A stretch of 14,030 nucleotides of DNA from Clostridiales bacterium UBA929 (GCA_002293625.1 DBDP01000068.1:8001-22030); one strand, 5' to 3'. Positions 7,049 to 13,776 are shown, counted from the stretch's first letter. A program made the numbers and translations. The notes: generated by a model not told the origin, from the letters alone.

Positions 7049-7880
7049 AAGAGTTTTTCGGGTCGGCGGAAGGTCGCTTCTGTATCTTTTTCTCGCGGTT
7101 TGGGCGTTTTTACAGCTGTTTCCGCTGTATTGGATGTTCACGTTTTCTCTGAAGAACAACAGTGAAATCTTTACCTCCAACCCTATGGGGCTGCCGCAAA
7201 ACTGGTTGTGGGAGAATTACGCGGAGGTTTTTAATAGGGCGAACATGCTCCGCTATTTCCTCAACAGCGTAATCATCACCGCCGTTTCGATTATCATTGT
7301 GAGCCTCCTCGGGCTGATGGCGACCTACGCGCTGACACGGATGATATGGCGCGGACGCTCATTTATGCGGAGCTATTACATGATCGGGCTGGCGCTTCCG
7401 ATTCACGCCGCGCTGCTGCCCGTGTTCCTCATTCTCAAGCGCGTAAATCTGCTGAATAGCCTGTGGGCGCTAATTTTACCGTATTCCGCCTTCGCGCTGT
7501 CTATGTCTGTTCTGATCTTCACCGGGTTTATCGCCGGAATTCCGAAGGAGCTGGAGGAATCAGCGTGTCTGGATGGCTGTACGGTGTACGGGATCTTCTT
7601 CAAGATTATCACGCCGCTGATGATGCCCGCCGTTTCCGTCGTCGCGATCTTCACCTTCCTGCAATGCTGGAATGAGCTTCTCTTCGCAAGTGTCTACAAC
7701 CCCGAATGGCGCAATCGAACGCTCACGGTCGGGATTATGGGGATGACGGGGCAGTTCCGCACGGAATGGGGACCGATCGGCGCGGCTCTCACCGTTGCGA
7801 CAATCCCTACATTGTTGATCTATATTATCCTAAGCGATAAAGTGCAAAAAAGCTTGATTCTTGGTGCCGTAAAGGGGTAG
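7041..7880 (+). CDS. Sugar ABC transporter permease, MalG/UgpE type
   Basis: This 279-residue membrane protein has about six hydrophobic segments and the second EAA loop of the transporter, LEESACLDGCTVYGIFFKII from 171. It belongs to the CUT1 MalG-type permeases (COG0395) and forms the translocation path with the preceding permease. The ATG at 7041 has GAGGAGG (7028-7034) 6 nt upstream and overlaps the previous reading frame by 8 nt, so translation is coupled. A typical family C-terminus (GAVKG) precedes the TAG stop. It is the last gene of the transport operon in the window; no ATP-binding subunit or glycosidase follows. Confidence 0.94.
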   Translation: MTKRVFRVGGRSLLYLFLAVWAFLQLFPLYWMFTFSLKNNSEIFTSNPMGLPQNWLWENYAEVFNRANMLRYFLNSVIITAVSIIIVSLLGLMATYALTRMIWRGRSFMRSYYMIGLALPIHAALLPVFLILKRVNLLNSLWALILPYSAFALSMSVLIFTGFIAGIPKELEESACLDGCTVYGIFFKIITPLMMPAVSVVAIFTFLQCWNELLFASVYNPEWRNRTLTVGIMGMTGQFRTEWGPIGAALTVATIPTLLIYIILSDKVQKSLILGAVKG

Positions 7881-7883
7881 AAT
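7854..7883 (+). promoter_or_regulatory. Possible promoter for rubrerythrin
   Basis: TTGATT (7854-7859) and TAGAAT (7878-7883) are separated by 18 bp and lie at the very end of the second permease gene, about 65 bp before the rubrerythrin start. Both boxes match the consensus moderately. No clear terminator lies between the transporter and rubrerythrin genes, so read-through is also possible. Confidence 0.4.
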
Positions 7884-7949
7884 AGAAAAGCGCCGAAAGC
7901 CGCCTGTTCAGGTCGCACGCGCAAATAAAGTTATACGGAGGATGAGTTC

Positions 7950-8471
7950 ATGCCGGAATTGAAAGGATCCAAAACCGAAGCCAACCTTATGTCGGCGTTT
8001 GCCGGAGAATCCATGGCGCGCAACAAATACACATACTACGCGGGCAAAGCTAAAAAGGACGGTTTTGAGAAGATTGCGGAAATCTTTCTCGAAACCGCCG
8101 AGAACGAGAAGGAACACGCGAAAATTTGGTTCAAGCTGCTCCATGAGGGCATCGCCGGAACCGACGTCAACCTCAAGGATGCGGCGGCGGGCGAAAACTC
8201 GGAATGGACGGATATGTACCCGCGTTTCGCCGAAGAGGCCAAAGTCGAAGGGTTTGACCGCATTGCCTATCTCTTTGACGCGGTGGGTAAAATCGAAAAG
8301 GCGCACGAGGAACGGTATCTCGCGCTGCTAAAGAGCCTTGAGGACGGAAGCGTGTTTTCCGGCGAGGGCAAATGGCGTTGCCGCAACTGCGGCTTCTCGC
8401 TTAGCGGCGATAACGCGCCGGACACATGCCCCGTCTGCTCTCACCCGAAAGCGTATTTCGAGAAAGTGTAG
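7950..8471 (+). CDS. Rubrerythrin
   Basis: The 173-residue protein has the two rubrerythrin parts in the usual order. The N-terminal ferritin-like four-helix bundle (about 5-130) holds diiron ligands Glu20 (in FAGESMARNKYTYYA), the ExxH pair Glu53/His56 (ENEKEHAK), Glu96 or Glu100, and Glu116/His119 (EKAHEERY). The C-terminal rubredoxin-like centre has Cys144, Cys147, Cys160 and Cys163 (CRNCGF and CPVCSHP). In anaerobes this cytosolic enzyme reduces hydrogen peroxide to water with electrons from NAD(P)H via rubredoxin-type partners. GGAGG at 7937-7941 lies 8 nt before the ATG. It appears to be a single-gene unit, unrelated to sugar transport, and points to an anaerobic host. No PerR box was recognised upstream. 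Confidence 0.96.
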   Translation: MPELKGSKTEANLMSAFAGESMARNKYTYYAGKAKKDGFEKIAEIFLETAENEKEHAKIWFKLLHEGIAGTDVNLKDAAAGENSEWTDMYPRFAEEAKVEGFDRIAYLFDAVGKIEKAHEERYLALLKSLEDGSVFSGEGKWRCRNCGFSLSGDNAPDTCPVCSHPKAYFEKV

Positions 8472-8483
8472 GTTGCGGACGAA

Positions 8484-8506
8484 GCCGTTTTACCGGGTAA
8501 AACGGC
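8484..8506. terminator. Perfect 10-bp hairpin after rubrerythrin
   Basis: GCCGTTTTAC (8484-8493) and GTAAAACGGC (8497-8506) pair perfectly around a 3-nt loop, 12 bp after the rubrerythrin stop. No T tract follows on either strand, so it may protect the mRNA end or help termination together with the next hairpin. Confidence 0.5.
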
Positions 8507-8529
8507 GCAGACTGCACGACTGTCTCTTC

Positions 8530-8563
8530 AACCAAACGGACGGCTTCCGCCGCCCGTTTGGTT
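8530..8563. terminator. 15-bp hairpin between convergent genes
   Basis: AACCAAACGGACGGC (8530-8544) and GCCGCCCGTTTGGTT (8549-8563) form a 15-bp stem with a TTCC loop. The single mismatch is A-C in the plus-strand RNA and a U-G wobble in the minus-strand RNA, so the fold is a little better for the minus transcript. On the plus strand a T-rich stretch (TTATTTGTATCTC) follows. It overlaps the stop codon of the HAD gene and probably separates the converging rubrerythrin and HAD transcripts. Confidence 0.6.
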
Positions 8564-9371
8564 ATTTGTATCTCTCTTCCAATATCCGTATCATATCCGC
8601 AACGGCGTGGTTTTCGCAGGAATCCACGACGAAGTCTGCGGCGGCGCGCGCTTCCTCCGTCCCCGAAGCCGGGGCGAACGATGTGTAAGCCCGCATCATT
8701 CCGAGGTCGTTGCCGGCGTCCCCGGCGGTGTATACGTTCCACGGGTCGAGCGACAGTAAATCCACAAGCGCTTTGACGCCTTCGGCTTTGTCCACGCCGC
8801 AGTTCTGCATCTCCAGCAGATGACTGCCCGAAAAGAAGAACGAAAAATATTGCCCGTATTTCGGCACCGCGTAGTTTGACACTTCGCGTAACACCTCGTG
8901 TTCGTCCACAAATAGCAGTTTCAGCCACGGTGGTGGCGTCTCGCCGGGGTCGCGGATCGCTTGATAATTACACCTGACAGAGGTCATATGCGCTTCGTTC
9001 CAGCGGTTGTAGTTCATGATGGCGACGCGGTCCGGCCAGTGCAGTTCCGTTCCGAGCCCGGGGAAGGCGGTCAGGATATCATGGAGCGCCTCCTCAAACG
9101 GGCCGGACAGCCACCGCGCGTGTTTCACGCTCTCCGAGGCGTAATCGTAGATGTACGCGCCGTTGGAGAGAATCGCGGGCGCGTTCAGCGGCACGGATGG
9201 GCGCAGGGCGGAAAAACCGGCGAAGCTCCGCCCCGTCGCGACGGTGAACAGCCCGCCACGCTCCACAAACGACGTAAGCGCGGCGCGTACAGGCGCGGTC
9301 AGTTCGCTCTGATGATTCAGCAGCGTACCGTCCACGTCGACCGCCAGCAGGACGCCGTCGAAAATGCCCAA
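8562..9371 (-). CDS. Cof-type HAD superfamily phosphatase
   Basis: The 269-residue cytosolic enzyme carries the four HAD motifs: DVDGT with nucleophile Asp12 and acid/base Asp14, Thr46 in VATGRS, Lys195 in VDKAEG, and GDAGND (217-222) binding Mg2+. A large cap domain between Thr46 and Lys195 marks it as the Cof/SupH (HAD-IIB) type, which dephosphorylates small metabolites such as sugar phosphates or, for E. coli Cof, a thiamine pyrimidine pyrophosphate. The start is TTG at 9371, with GGGAGGG a few bases upstream and no better ATG. It begins only 30 bp after thiT, with no promoter or terminator between, so both should be under the TPP riboswitch. A role in thiamine salvage is inferred from this arrangement. 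The specific substrate cannot be read from the sequence. Confidence 0.92.
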   Translation of the reverse strand: MGIFDGVLLAVDVDGTLLNHQSELTAPVRAALTSFVERGGLFTVATGRSFAGFSALRPSVPLNAPAILSNGAYIYDYASESVKHARWLSGPFEEALHDILTAFPGLGTELHWPDRVAIMNYNRWNEAHMTSVRCNYQAIRDPGETPPPWLKLLFVDEHEVLREVSNYAVPKYGQYFSFFFSGSHLLEMQNCGVDKAEGVKALVDLLSLDPWNVYTAGDAGNDLGMMRAYTSFAPASGTEEARAAADFVVDSCENHAVADMIRILEERYK

Positions 9372-9401
9372 AGAATCCCTCCCTGCAATACGGGGTTTGT
9401 A

Positions 9402-9953
9402 TTACGCTGCTTGCCGCGTAAAAATCGTTTTGTCGTAGCGCATCAAGGCAATCACCGCCACCAACGTAAGAAGCAGCTCGACGCCCATGTAAGAGCCGTT
9501 GTAGGAGAGCGAGAACAGAACGTCGTCCCGCACCCAAGATGACCAAACAATGATGCCGGATGCGAAATGACAGAGAAACCTCAAAAAGAGACAAACCGGG
9601 GCGGCATAAAGAATGCCGTTTTTCTTTTTGCTAAAGAATCCCGATAGACCGAGTACCGTGAAAGCGATTACGTAATCGAGTAAAACAACCAAAACAAAGT
9701 TGAGCGCCGTTTCGGTCGGCGGCGGGGAAAAGCCTTGCAGTATCTGCAAAAGCGAATAGGCGAGCGCGCCGCCGATGCCCCAAACGGGTCCCCTGCGGAT
9801 GCCGATGACCAAGATGAACAGCATCGACACGGGCGTGACGGAGCCGCCGTTCGGCCACCAAAGCTCGAATTTGAAGAAACTGAGTACGAACGCGATGGCT
9901 ACAAGGACAGCGGTTTCGGTGAGAGCGCGGAGATTGGGTTTCGCGGTTTGCAT
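9402..9953 (-). CDS. thiT: Thiamine-specific S component of an ECF transporter (ThiT/YuaJ family)
   Basis: The 183-residue membrane protein has about six hydrophobic segments and ThiT signatures: WWPNGGSVTPVSML near 32-44, LLDYVIAFTVLGLSG at 91-105, RFLCHFASGIIVW at 125-137 and SLSYNGSYMGVE at 148-159. ThiT binds thiamine with high affinity and works with the shared EcfT and EcfA/A' module, which is not in this window. A TPP riboswitch in its leader confirms the assignment. I start at the ATG at 9953, 11 nt after AGGAGG; the in-frame GTG at 9965 overlaps the ribosome site and is unlikely. The AGGAGG lies in the 3' arm of a terminator-like stem, and seven T residues separate that stem from the ATG. 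The HAD phosphatase gene follows after 30 bp. Confidence 0.93.
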   Translation of the reverse strand: MQTAKPNLRALTETAVLVAIAFVLSFFKFELWWPNGGSVTPVSMLFILVIGIRRGPVWGIGGALAYSLLQILQGFSPPPTETALNFVLVVLLDYVIAFTVLGLSGFFSKKKNGILYAAPVCLFLRFLCHFASGIIVWSSWVRDDVLFSLSYNGSYMGVELLLTLVAVIALMRYDKTIFTRQAA

Positions 9954-9989
9954 AAAAAAATGCACCTCCTAAAATTCAAATGAGGCGCA
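9954..9989 (-). terminator. Riboswitch-controlled terminator whose stem contains the thiT ribosome site
   Basis: On the minus strand TGCGCCTC (9989-9982) pairs with GAGGTGCA (9968-9961) through one G-U pair, with a 13-nt loop, then T7 (9960-9954), then the ATG. The 3' arm carries most of the Shine-Dalgarno sequence. The element could therefore stop transcription and also hide the ribosome site when TPP is bound. Confidence 0.7.
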
Positions 9990-10030
9990 CTCCTTGGACT
10001 GTCACGCCGGTTTCCGTCCTACCGTACCGC

Positions 10031-10064
10031 CTTTCCCGAATGAGCGTTGCTCTTTACGGAAAAG
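10031..10064 (-). other. Second leader hairpin of the thiT mRNA
   Basis: On the minus strand CTTTTCCG (10064-10057) pairs with CGGGAAAG (10038-10031) with one G-U pair. The enclosed segment contains a further GAGC-AAC-GCTC hairpin. It lies between the 14-bp hairpin and the terminator, and its partners in the switch are unclear. Confidence 0.5.
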
Positions 10065-10073
10065 TCTTCACTC

Positions 10074-10113
10074 GTGCTTAAAATAACTCGCGGGGGAGCG
10101 TTATTTTAAGCAC
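10074..10113 (-). other. Perfect 14-bp hairpin in the thiT leader, with a competing fold
   Basis: On the minus strand GTGCTTAAAATAAC (10113-10100) pairs perfectly with GTTATTTTAAGCAC (10087-10074) around a 12-nt loop. It is not followed by a T tract, so it is not a simple terminator. Its 5' end (GTGCTT) can instead pair with AAGCGCCGG just upstream (alternative hairpin 10108-10130), so the two folds exclude each other. This suggests part of the switch mechanism. Confidence 0.6.
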
Positions 10114-10133
10114 CCGGACGACCGGCGCTTCCC

Positions 10134-10229
10134 CTGTTTCCCGACGGCGGCATTATCCGCATCCGGTTTTAAGGGTTTGGCATGGCGTTTCATGCCCTCT
10201 CAGCCGCCCTGACGGCAGCACCCCACTTT
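10134..10229 (-). ncRNA. TPP riboswitch (thi-box) aptamer
   Basis: Read on the minus strand, the conserved core is present in order: GTGGGGTGC (10226-10218), CTGAGA (10203-10198), ACCCTTAAAACC, then GGATAATGCC (10158-10149) and CGTCGGGAA. These match the THI element that binds thiamine pyrophosphate. The segment GCATGAAACGCCATGC between CTGAGA and ACCC is an extra stem-loop consistent with the variable P3a arm. The aptamer begins close to the predicted transcription start and is followed by about 180 nt of structured leader before thiT. Bound TPP should switch off thiT and the HAD gene. Confidence 0.93.
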
Positions 10230-10235
10230 AGCCAC

Positions 10236-10264
10236 AGTATAGCGGCACGAGAGCGGTTTGTCAA
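10236..10264 (-). promoter_or_regulatory. Sigma-A promoter of the thiT operon
   Basis: On the minus strand TTGACA (10264-10259) and TATACT (10241-10236) are separated by 17 bp. Transcription should begin near 10229, at the first bases of the TPP aptamer. The box sequences and spacing are the same as those of the J-domain operon promoter. Confidence 0.85.
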
Positions 10265-10298
10265 GAGGTTTTTGCGTACCTGCATTTGGGGTGCCACG

Positions 10299-10328
10299 AA
10301 AACACCCCCTTCCATACGGAAGGGGGCG
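10299..10328 (-). terminator. Rho-independent terminator of the MerR-family gene
   Basis: On the minus strand CGCCCCCTTCC (10328-10318) pairs with GGAAGGGGGTG (10313-10303) around a GTAT loop, followed by TTTT. It lies 16 bp after the regulator's stop codon and insulates it from the thiT promoter downstream. Confidence 0.85.
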
Positions 10329-10344
10329 CAGCAGGAGAAGAAAT

Positions 10345-11337
10345 TTACCCCCGCAGTCTGACCGGGAACAGCAAATCCAGCTGCATATGCTCTCCGTTAA
10401 ATCCGGGGTTCTGTAAGTTCCCCCAGTAGTTCAGCTGCTCCTCTAAGCATCTGTCCATGCCGTCTTCGCAGGGCGAACAGCGGACGGCATTCCAATCGTT
10501 TATGTACTTTTCGCTCTTCTCTACCCACTCATGCAAGAGCGTCCAATGGTCAAACTCGCCCATTTGAATCATGTGCGCGGCGTACAGACCTCCGGCGAAC
10601 GTACGCCTCACCAGCGGCGGCGGTACGTCCAGTCCGTCGGGGATGGACACCCATACTTGGTACTTATGCGAATTTTGACCGACGCCCGTCGCTCCCGCGG
10701 AGCAGTCGAAACCGAATTGGCGCAGATCGGGTTTGACTTTCAGCAAATCGTTGTCCCGCACAAATTGGTCGATCATGCCGAGGGCGACACCCTCGCAGCC
10801 TTCCCCCGTCGCGCTCGCGGCGGCAATCGTCATCGGCGGCAGGTAGACAATTCTGACATCGGTCAGTTTGGTCAGCTTTCCGCTGGCTTGGTTGAGTTCA
10901 CTCATGGACTTTTCCTCCCTAAAATTGATTTTAGAGACAGTCAAGGCGTCCACAACCTCCAGCAAACTCTCGTCGTCCGGCAGCGCGAATCGTGCGCCGT
11001 TTAGGCGCAAGCGCTCGATAAATTCTTTTGTGATGCTCCGAATGGCGGCAAGCGCCGTGATTTCGTCCTCGATTTCAGAAAGACTACGCTCGAATGCCTC
11101 AATCGCAAGAGCCGCGTCGCCACGCTGTAGAATCTCGGCGATTTGCTTGAGCGGAATACGCAGCTTTCGCAGAATGATGATTTGACGCAGCCGGGTAACC
11201 GTGGCGTCATCGTATGAACGGTACGCGAAATCCTCTTTTTTGATCGGTGTGATCAGCCCGATTTGCTCATAATACCGCAGTGTGCGGGTCGAGATACCGA
11301 ATAGCTTGGATACTTCGCTGATGGATTGCAATTCCAT
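10345..11337 (-). CDS. MerR-family transcriptional regulator with GyrI-like effector domain
   Basis: The 330-residue protein begins with a MerR winged helix-turn-helix: SISEVSKLFGISTRTLRYYE at 5-24, then a wing with YRSYDDATVTRLRQI and the second HTH around 55-72. A coiled-coil dimerisation helix follows at about 75-115. The C-terminal region from about 150 resembles the AraC-type effector-binding/GyrI-like fold, as in BltR or BmrR-like drug-sensing regulators. It probably binds a hydrophobic or cationic ligand and twists its target promoter. The ATG at 11337 has AGGAGG 7 nt upstream; an in-frame TTG at 11355 is less likely. Its own promoter has the 19-bp spacer and dyad typical of MerR targets, so it is probably autoregulated. 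No efflux or other target gene is adjacent, so the regulon is unknown. Confidence 0.92.
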   Translation of the reverse strand: MELQSISEVSKLFGISTRTLRYYEQIGLITPIKKEDFAYRSYDDATVTRLRQIIILRKLRIPLKQIAEILQRGDAALAIEAFERSLSEIEDEITALAAIRSITKEFIERLRLNGARFALPDDESLLEVVDALTVSKINFREEKSMSELNQASGKLTKLTDVRIVYLPPMTIAAASATGEGCEGVALGMIDQFVRDNDLLKVKPDLRQFGFDCSAGATGVGQNSHKYQVWVSIPDGLDVPPPLVRRTFAGGLYAAHMIQMGEFDHWTLLHEWVEKSEKYINDWNAVRCSPCEDGMDRCLEEQLNYWGNLQNPGFNGEHMQLDLLFPVRLRG

Positions 11338-11359
11338 GACCGTCCCTCCTTTCAAGAGG

Positions 11360-11390
11360 AGTATACACGTTGACGCGACGTCAAAGTCAA
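11360..11390 (-). promoter_or_regulatory. MerR-type promoter: 19-bp spacer containing a perfect operator dyad
   Basis: On the minus strand TTGACT (11390-11385) and TATACT (11365-11360) are separated by 19 bp, longer than the usual 17. The spacer holds the dyad TTGACG-TCG-CGTCAA (11384-11370). Over-long spacers with a central dyad are the hallmark of promoters that MerR-family proteins activate by DNA distortion. It drives the MerR gene starting at 11337. Confidence 0.85.
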
Positions 11391-11438
11391 GAGGGATTTT
11401 TCATGGTTTTTGCAGGAGAAGCTAAAGGCACCGCTCCC

Positions 11439-13148
11439 CTACCGCAACTCCCCAACCGCAAACGTCCTGTACGCCTTGATTTTTGCCGCGCATTCGGCTT
11501 TATCCGCGCCGCGAACCATGATATATACCTTCAGTTTCGGTTCGGTGCCGGACGGACGGATCAAAAACAACGTGCCGTCGGCCATCTCGTAACACAGCAC
11601 GTCGGAGCCTTCCGGCGTGATTGCGTCTGCTTCGCCGTCCGGCAGGACGCGCCGTTCGCCGGATAAATAGTCCCGCAGCGCGACGGTCTTGACCCCGGCG
11701 ATTTCGGCATACGGCTGCTCGCGGAGCCGTTTCATCAGGTTCTTCATGTTTACAAGACCGTCCACGCCGGGCATGACGAGGTTGACCGTTTCCTCGGCGT
11801 AACGTCCGTGTTCGCCGTAGAGTGCTTCCATCGCGTCGTAAAGGCTCATACCTTTGGATTTGTAGTACGCCGCCATCTCGGCGATCAGCATTGAGGCGAC
11901 GACGGCGTCCTTGTCCCGCGCCTGATCCCCGACGAGGTAACCGTAGGATTCCTCGTACGCCAGCACAAATCGCGTGCCGTCCTCTTCCAGCTCGCCGATC
12001 TTTTCGGCGAGGAACTTGAAGCCGGTAAAGGTGTCGTAACTCGGCACACCGGCTTTTTCGGCGACGGCGGCTGCCATCGGGGTGGTGACAATCGTCTTGA
12101 CAAAGGCGGGCTTTTCGGGCATATTGCCGTTCTCGCGCCGCGCTTTGAGGATGTAGTCGAGCAACAGGACGCCGGTTTGGTTGCCGGAGAGGGTTATGTA
12201 GCCGTCGCCCTCCCGAATCATAATTCCCGCGCGGTCGGCGTCGGGGTCGGTTCCGATGATCAGATCGGCATGTTCGCGTTCCGCCAGCTCAATGGCGAGG
12301 GCGAAACCCTCTTTGTCCTCGGGGTTGGGGGATTTAACGGTGGGGAAGTTTCCGTCCGGCGTCATCTGTGCCGTAACGGGCACAACGCGCTCAAACCCGG
12401 CACGCTTGAGGATGCGCGGCACCAGATCCCGCCCACAGCCGTGGAAGGGGGTATAGATAATTTTCATGTCTTGCGCCGCGCGTCTGGTTTCTTCGCTTGC
12501 GAGCGACTGCGCGAACACCTCATCTAAATATGCCGCGTCGGTCTCCTCACCCATTGTTGTGATTAATGCTTTCGCTTCATGGCGGGAAATCATTTTGACG
12601 CCCTCGAAAACAGACATTTTGTCCCGCTCCCGCGCCACGATGTCGGCGTGCCGTGGGGGCAATTGAGCGCCGTCGTCCCAGTAGACCTTGTAGCCGTTGT
12701 ACTCCTTTGGGTTATGGGAGGCGGTGATGTTGATTCCGGCGGTGCAGCCGTAGCGGCGAATGGCGAACGACAGCTCCGGCGTCGGACGCGGCACTGTAAA
12801 CAGATATACCGAAACGCCGTTTGCCGCCATCACGAGCGCCGCTTCGCGGGCGAAAAATTCCGAGTTGTTGCGCGTGTCATAGCATATCGCCACACCCTTT
12901 TTCGCGCCGCCCTCCGCCACAACCAGCTCGGCCAGCGCCTGCGTGGTGCGGCGGACAATGTGCCGGTTCATGCGGTAAAGACCTGTCTGCATCACACCGC
13001 GCAGACCCGCCGTTCCAAACGCCAGCGGCGCGAAAAAGCGCTCCTCTATCTCCTTCGGATCGTTTTGTATGGCGAGCAGCTCCGCCCTCTCTTCTTCGTT
13101 CAATGCCGGGCTGTTCAGCCAAAGGTTATAAGATTCCTGTGCCGTCAT
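11439..13148 (-). CDS. Phosphoglucomutase / phosphomannomutase (alpha-D-phosphohexomutase)
   Basis: The 569-residue enzyme has the four-domain alpha-D-phosphohexomutase layout. Visible sites are the phosphorylated serine Ser144 in TASHNPKEYNGYK, the Mg2+ loop DPDADR at 301-306, the sugar-binding EESYG at 399-403, and the phosphate-binding RPSGTEPKLK at 531-540. It interconverts glucose 1-phosphate and 6-phosphate (possibly also mannose phosphates), linking glycolysis with glycogen and cell-wall sugar nucleotides. The length and the N-terminal FGTAGLRG motif fit the PgcA-type bacterial group. ATG at 13148 follows AAAGGCGG by 8 nt. A tiny frame (ATGAACACATGA) ends overlapping this ATG. No terminator was seen between it and the MerR promoter, and no clear promoter in the 61-bp gap to the upstream kinase gene. 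Confidence 0.96.
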   Translation of the reverse strand: MTAQESYNLWLNSPALNEEERAELLAIQNDPKEIEERFFAPLAFGTAGLRGVMQTGLYRMNRHIVRRTTQALAELVVAEGGAKKGVAICYDTRNNSEFFAREAALVMAANGVSVYLFTVPRPTPELSFAIRRYGCTAGINITASHNPKEYNGYKVYWDDGAQLPPRHADIVARERDKMSVFEGVKMISRHEAKALITTMGEETDAAYLDEVFAQSLASEETRRAAQDMKIIYTPFHGCGRDLVPRILKRAGFERVVPVTAQMTPDGNFPTVKSPNPEDKEGFALAIELAEREHADLIIGTDPDADRAGIMIREGDGYITLSGNQTGVLLLDYILKARRENGNMPEKPAFVKTIVTTPMAAAVAEKAGVPSYDTFTGFKFLAEKIGELEEDGTRFVLAYEESYGYLVGDQARDKDAVVASMLIAEMAAYYKSKGMSLYDAMEALYGEHGRYAEETVNLVMPGVDGLVNMKNLMKRLREQPYAEIAGVKTVALRDYLSGERRVLPDGEADAITPEGSDVLCYEMADGTLFLIRPSGTEPKLKVYIMVRGADKAECAAKIKAYRTFAVGELR

Positions 13149-13209
13149 GTGTTCATCCGCCTTTCTTGGTGTTATTTATGTTCTGTAATGTGTTTATTTG
13201 CCGCGCTGG

Positions 13210-13701
13210 TTAATTGATAGATGTTATAATGCTTTTTATTTCATTAGCAACTTGAGATATTGTTTTTTGGTCTGTGTCTATAACGTAATCGCCGTCATGA
13301 GATTCTAAATTCAACCAATAAAAGGATATCCCGCTATTGTCCCCGCGTTTTCTGTGGCGTTCAACCAGCGTCTTCTCTGAGCATTTCAGTGTGAATGCAA
13401 TTGTCGTGTAGTTATCAGCCGTAATGTCCTGTAAAATAGCGTCGCGAATTTCCTTGCCGATAACAACCACAGAGGAAAAAAGTACATAGTCAAAATCAGA
13501 CTTCAAGTATGTGGACAAAGCAAAGGACATCGTTTTATCGCCATTACGCAACCGCGGATCCTCTATTGAAAACGGATTAACACGCCACGCCCAGTCGCCG
13601 TCAAAATGCGCGCTGTTTTCATACGATTCAAAAAGTCTCTCCGCTACGGCAGTTTTCCCTACACAAGGAGAGCCGGTTATAATAATCAATTTTTGCTTCA
13701 T
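13210..13701 (-). CDS. Small P-loop kinase/NTPase of unknown substrate
   Basis: The 163-residue protein begins with a beta strand and a Walker A motif, GSPCVGKT at 10-17, then AERLFESY, HFDGDWAWRVNPF (a likely substrate-binding stretch) and an arginine-rich lid-like segment VERHRKRGD around 114-122. This layout fits small nucleotide- or metabolite-kinases of the AAA_18/AAA_33 type, which phosphorylate a small molecule or, in some cases, an antibiotic. I cannot assign a substrate. ATG at 13701 is preferred because GGTGGAG lies 9 nt upstream; in-frame GTG (13716) and ATG (13710) are alternatives. The gene is visibly richer in A+T than its neighbours and has different codon use (many AAT, ATA, AAA, TTT), suggesting recent acquisition. 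It sits 61 bp upstream of the phosphohexomutase gene on the same strand. Confidence 0.8.
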   Translation of the reverse strand: MKQKLIIITGSPCVGKTAVAERLFESYENSAHFDGDWAWRVNPFSIEDPRLRNGDKTMSFALSTYLKSDFDYVLFSSVVVIGKEIRDAILQDITADNYTTIAFTLKCSEKTLVERHRKRGDNSGISFYWLNLESHDGDYVIDTDQKTISQVANEIKSIITSIN

Positions 13702-13757
13702 TTGCAACATCTCCACCCCGTAATGGGAACAGTCGTTTTTTGTTTCTTTTAACCTCA

Positions 13758-13775
13758 GGCGATTCGTGAATCGCC
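13758..13775. repeat. Short palindromic element between rlmH and the kinase gene
   Basis: GGCGATTC (13758-13765) and GAATCGCC (13768-13775) are perfect arms around a 2-nt centre, ending 1 bp before the rlmH stop codon. No T tract follows on either strand, so it is not a standard terminator. I recall similar GGGGCGATTC/GAATCGCCCC palindromes as dispersed intergenic repeats in clostridial genomes; only one copy is in this window. Confidence 0.55.
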
Positions 13776-13776
13776 C

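Noticed and set aside
6413..7180. A 255-codon minus-strand open frame opposite the permease genes
   Set aside because: It is a GC-driven antisense frame; the plus strand encodes two permeases with EAA loops and good ribosome sites.
9975..10045. Resemblance of the thiT leader segment (GGGAAAGGC ... GACAGTCCAAGGAG) to the 3' part of a cobalamin riboswitch
   Set aside because: The conserved 5' half (GGTGAAAATCC, CCCGCCACTG) is absent and the match is loose, so a second aptamer is not supported.
13149..13209. Promoter for the phosphohexomutase gene in the gap after the kinase gene
   Set aside because: No pair of -35 and -10 boxes with acceptable spacing could be supported; co-transcription with the kinase is equally possible.
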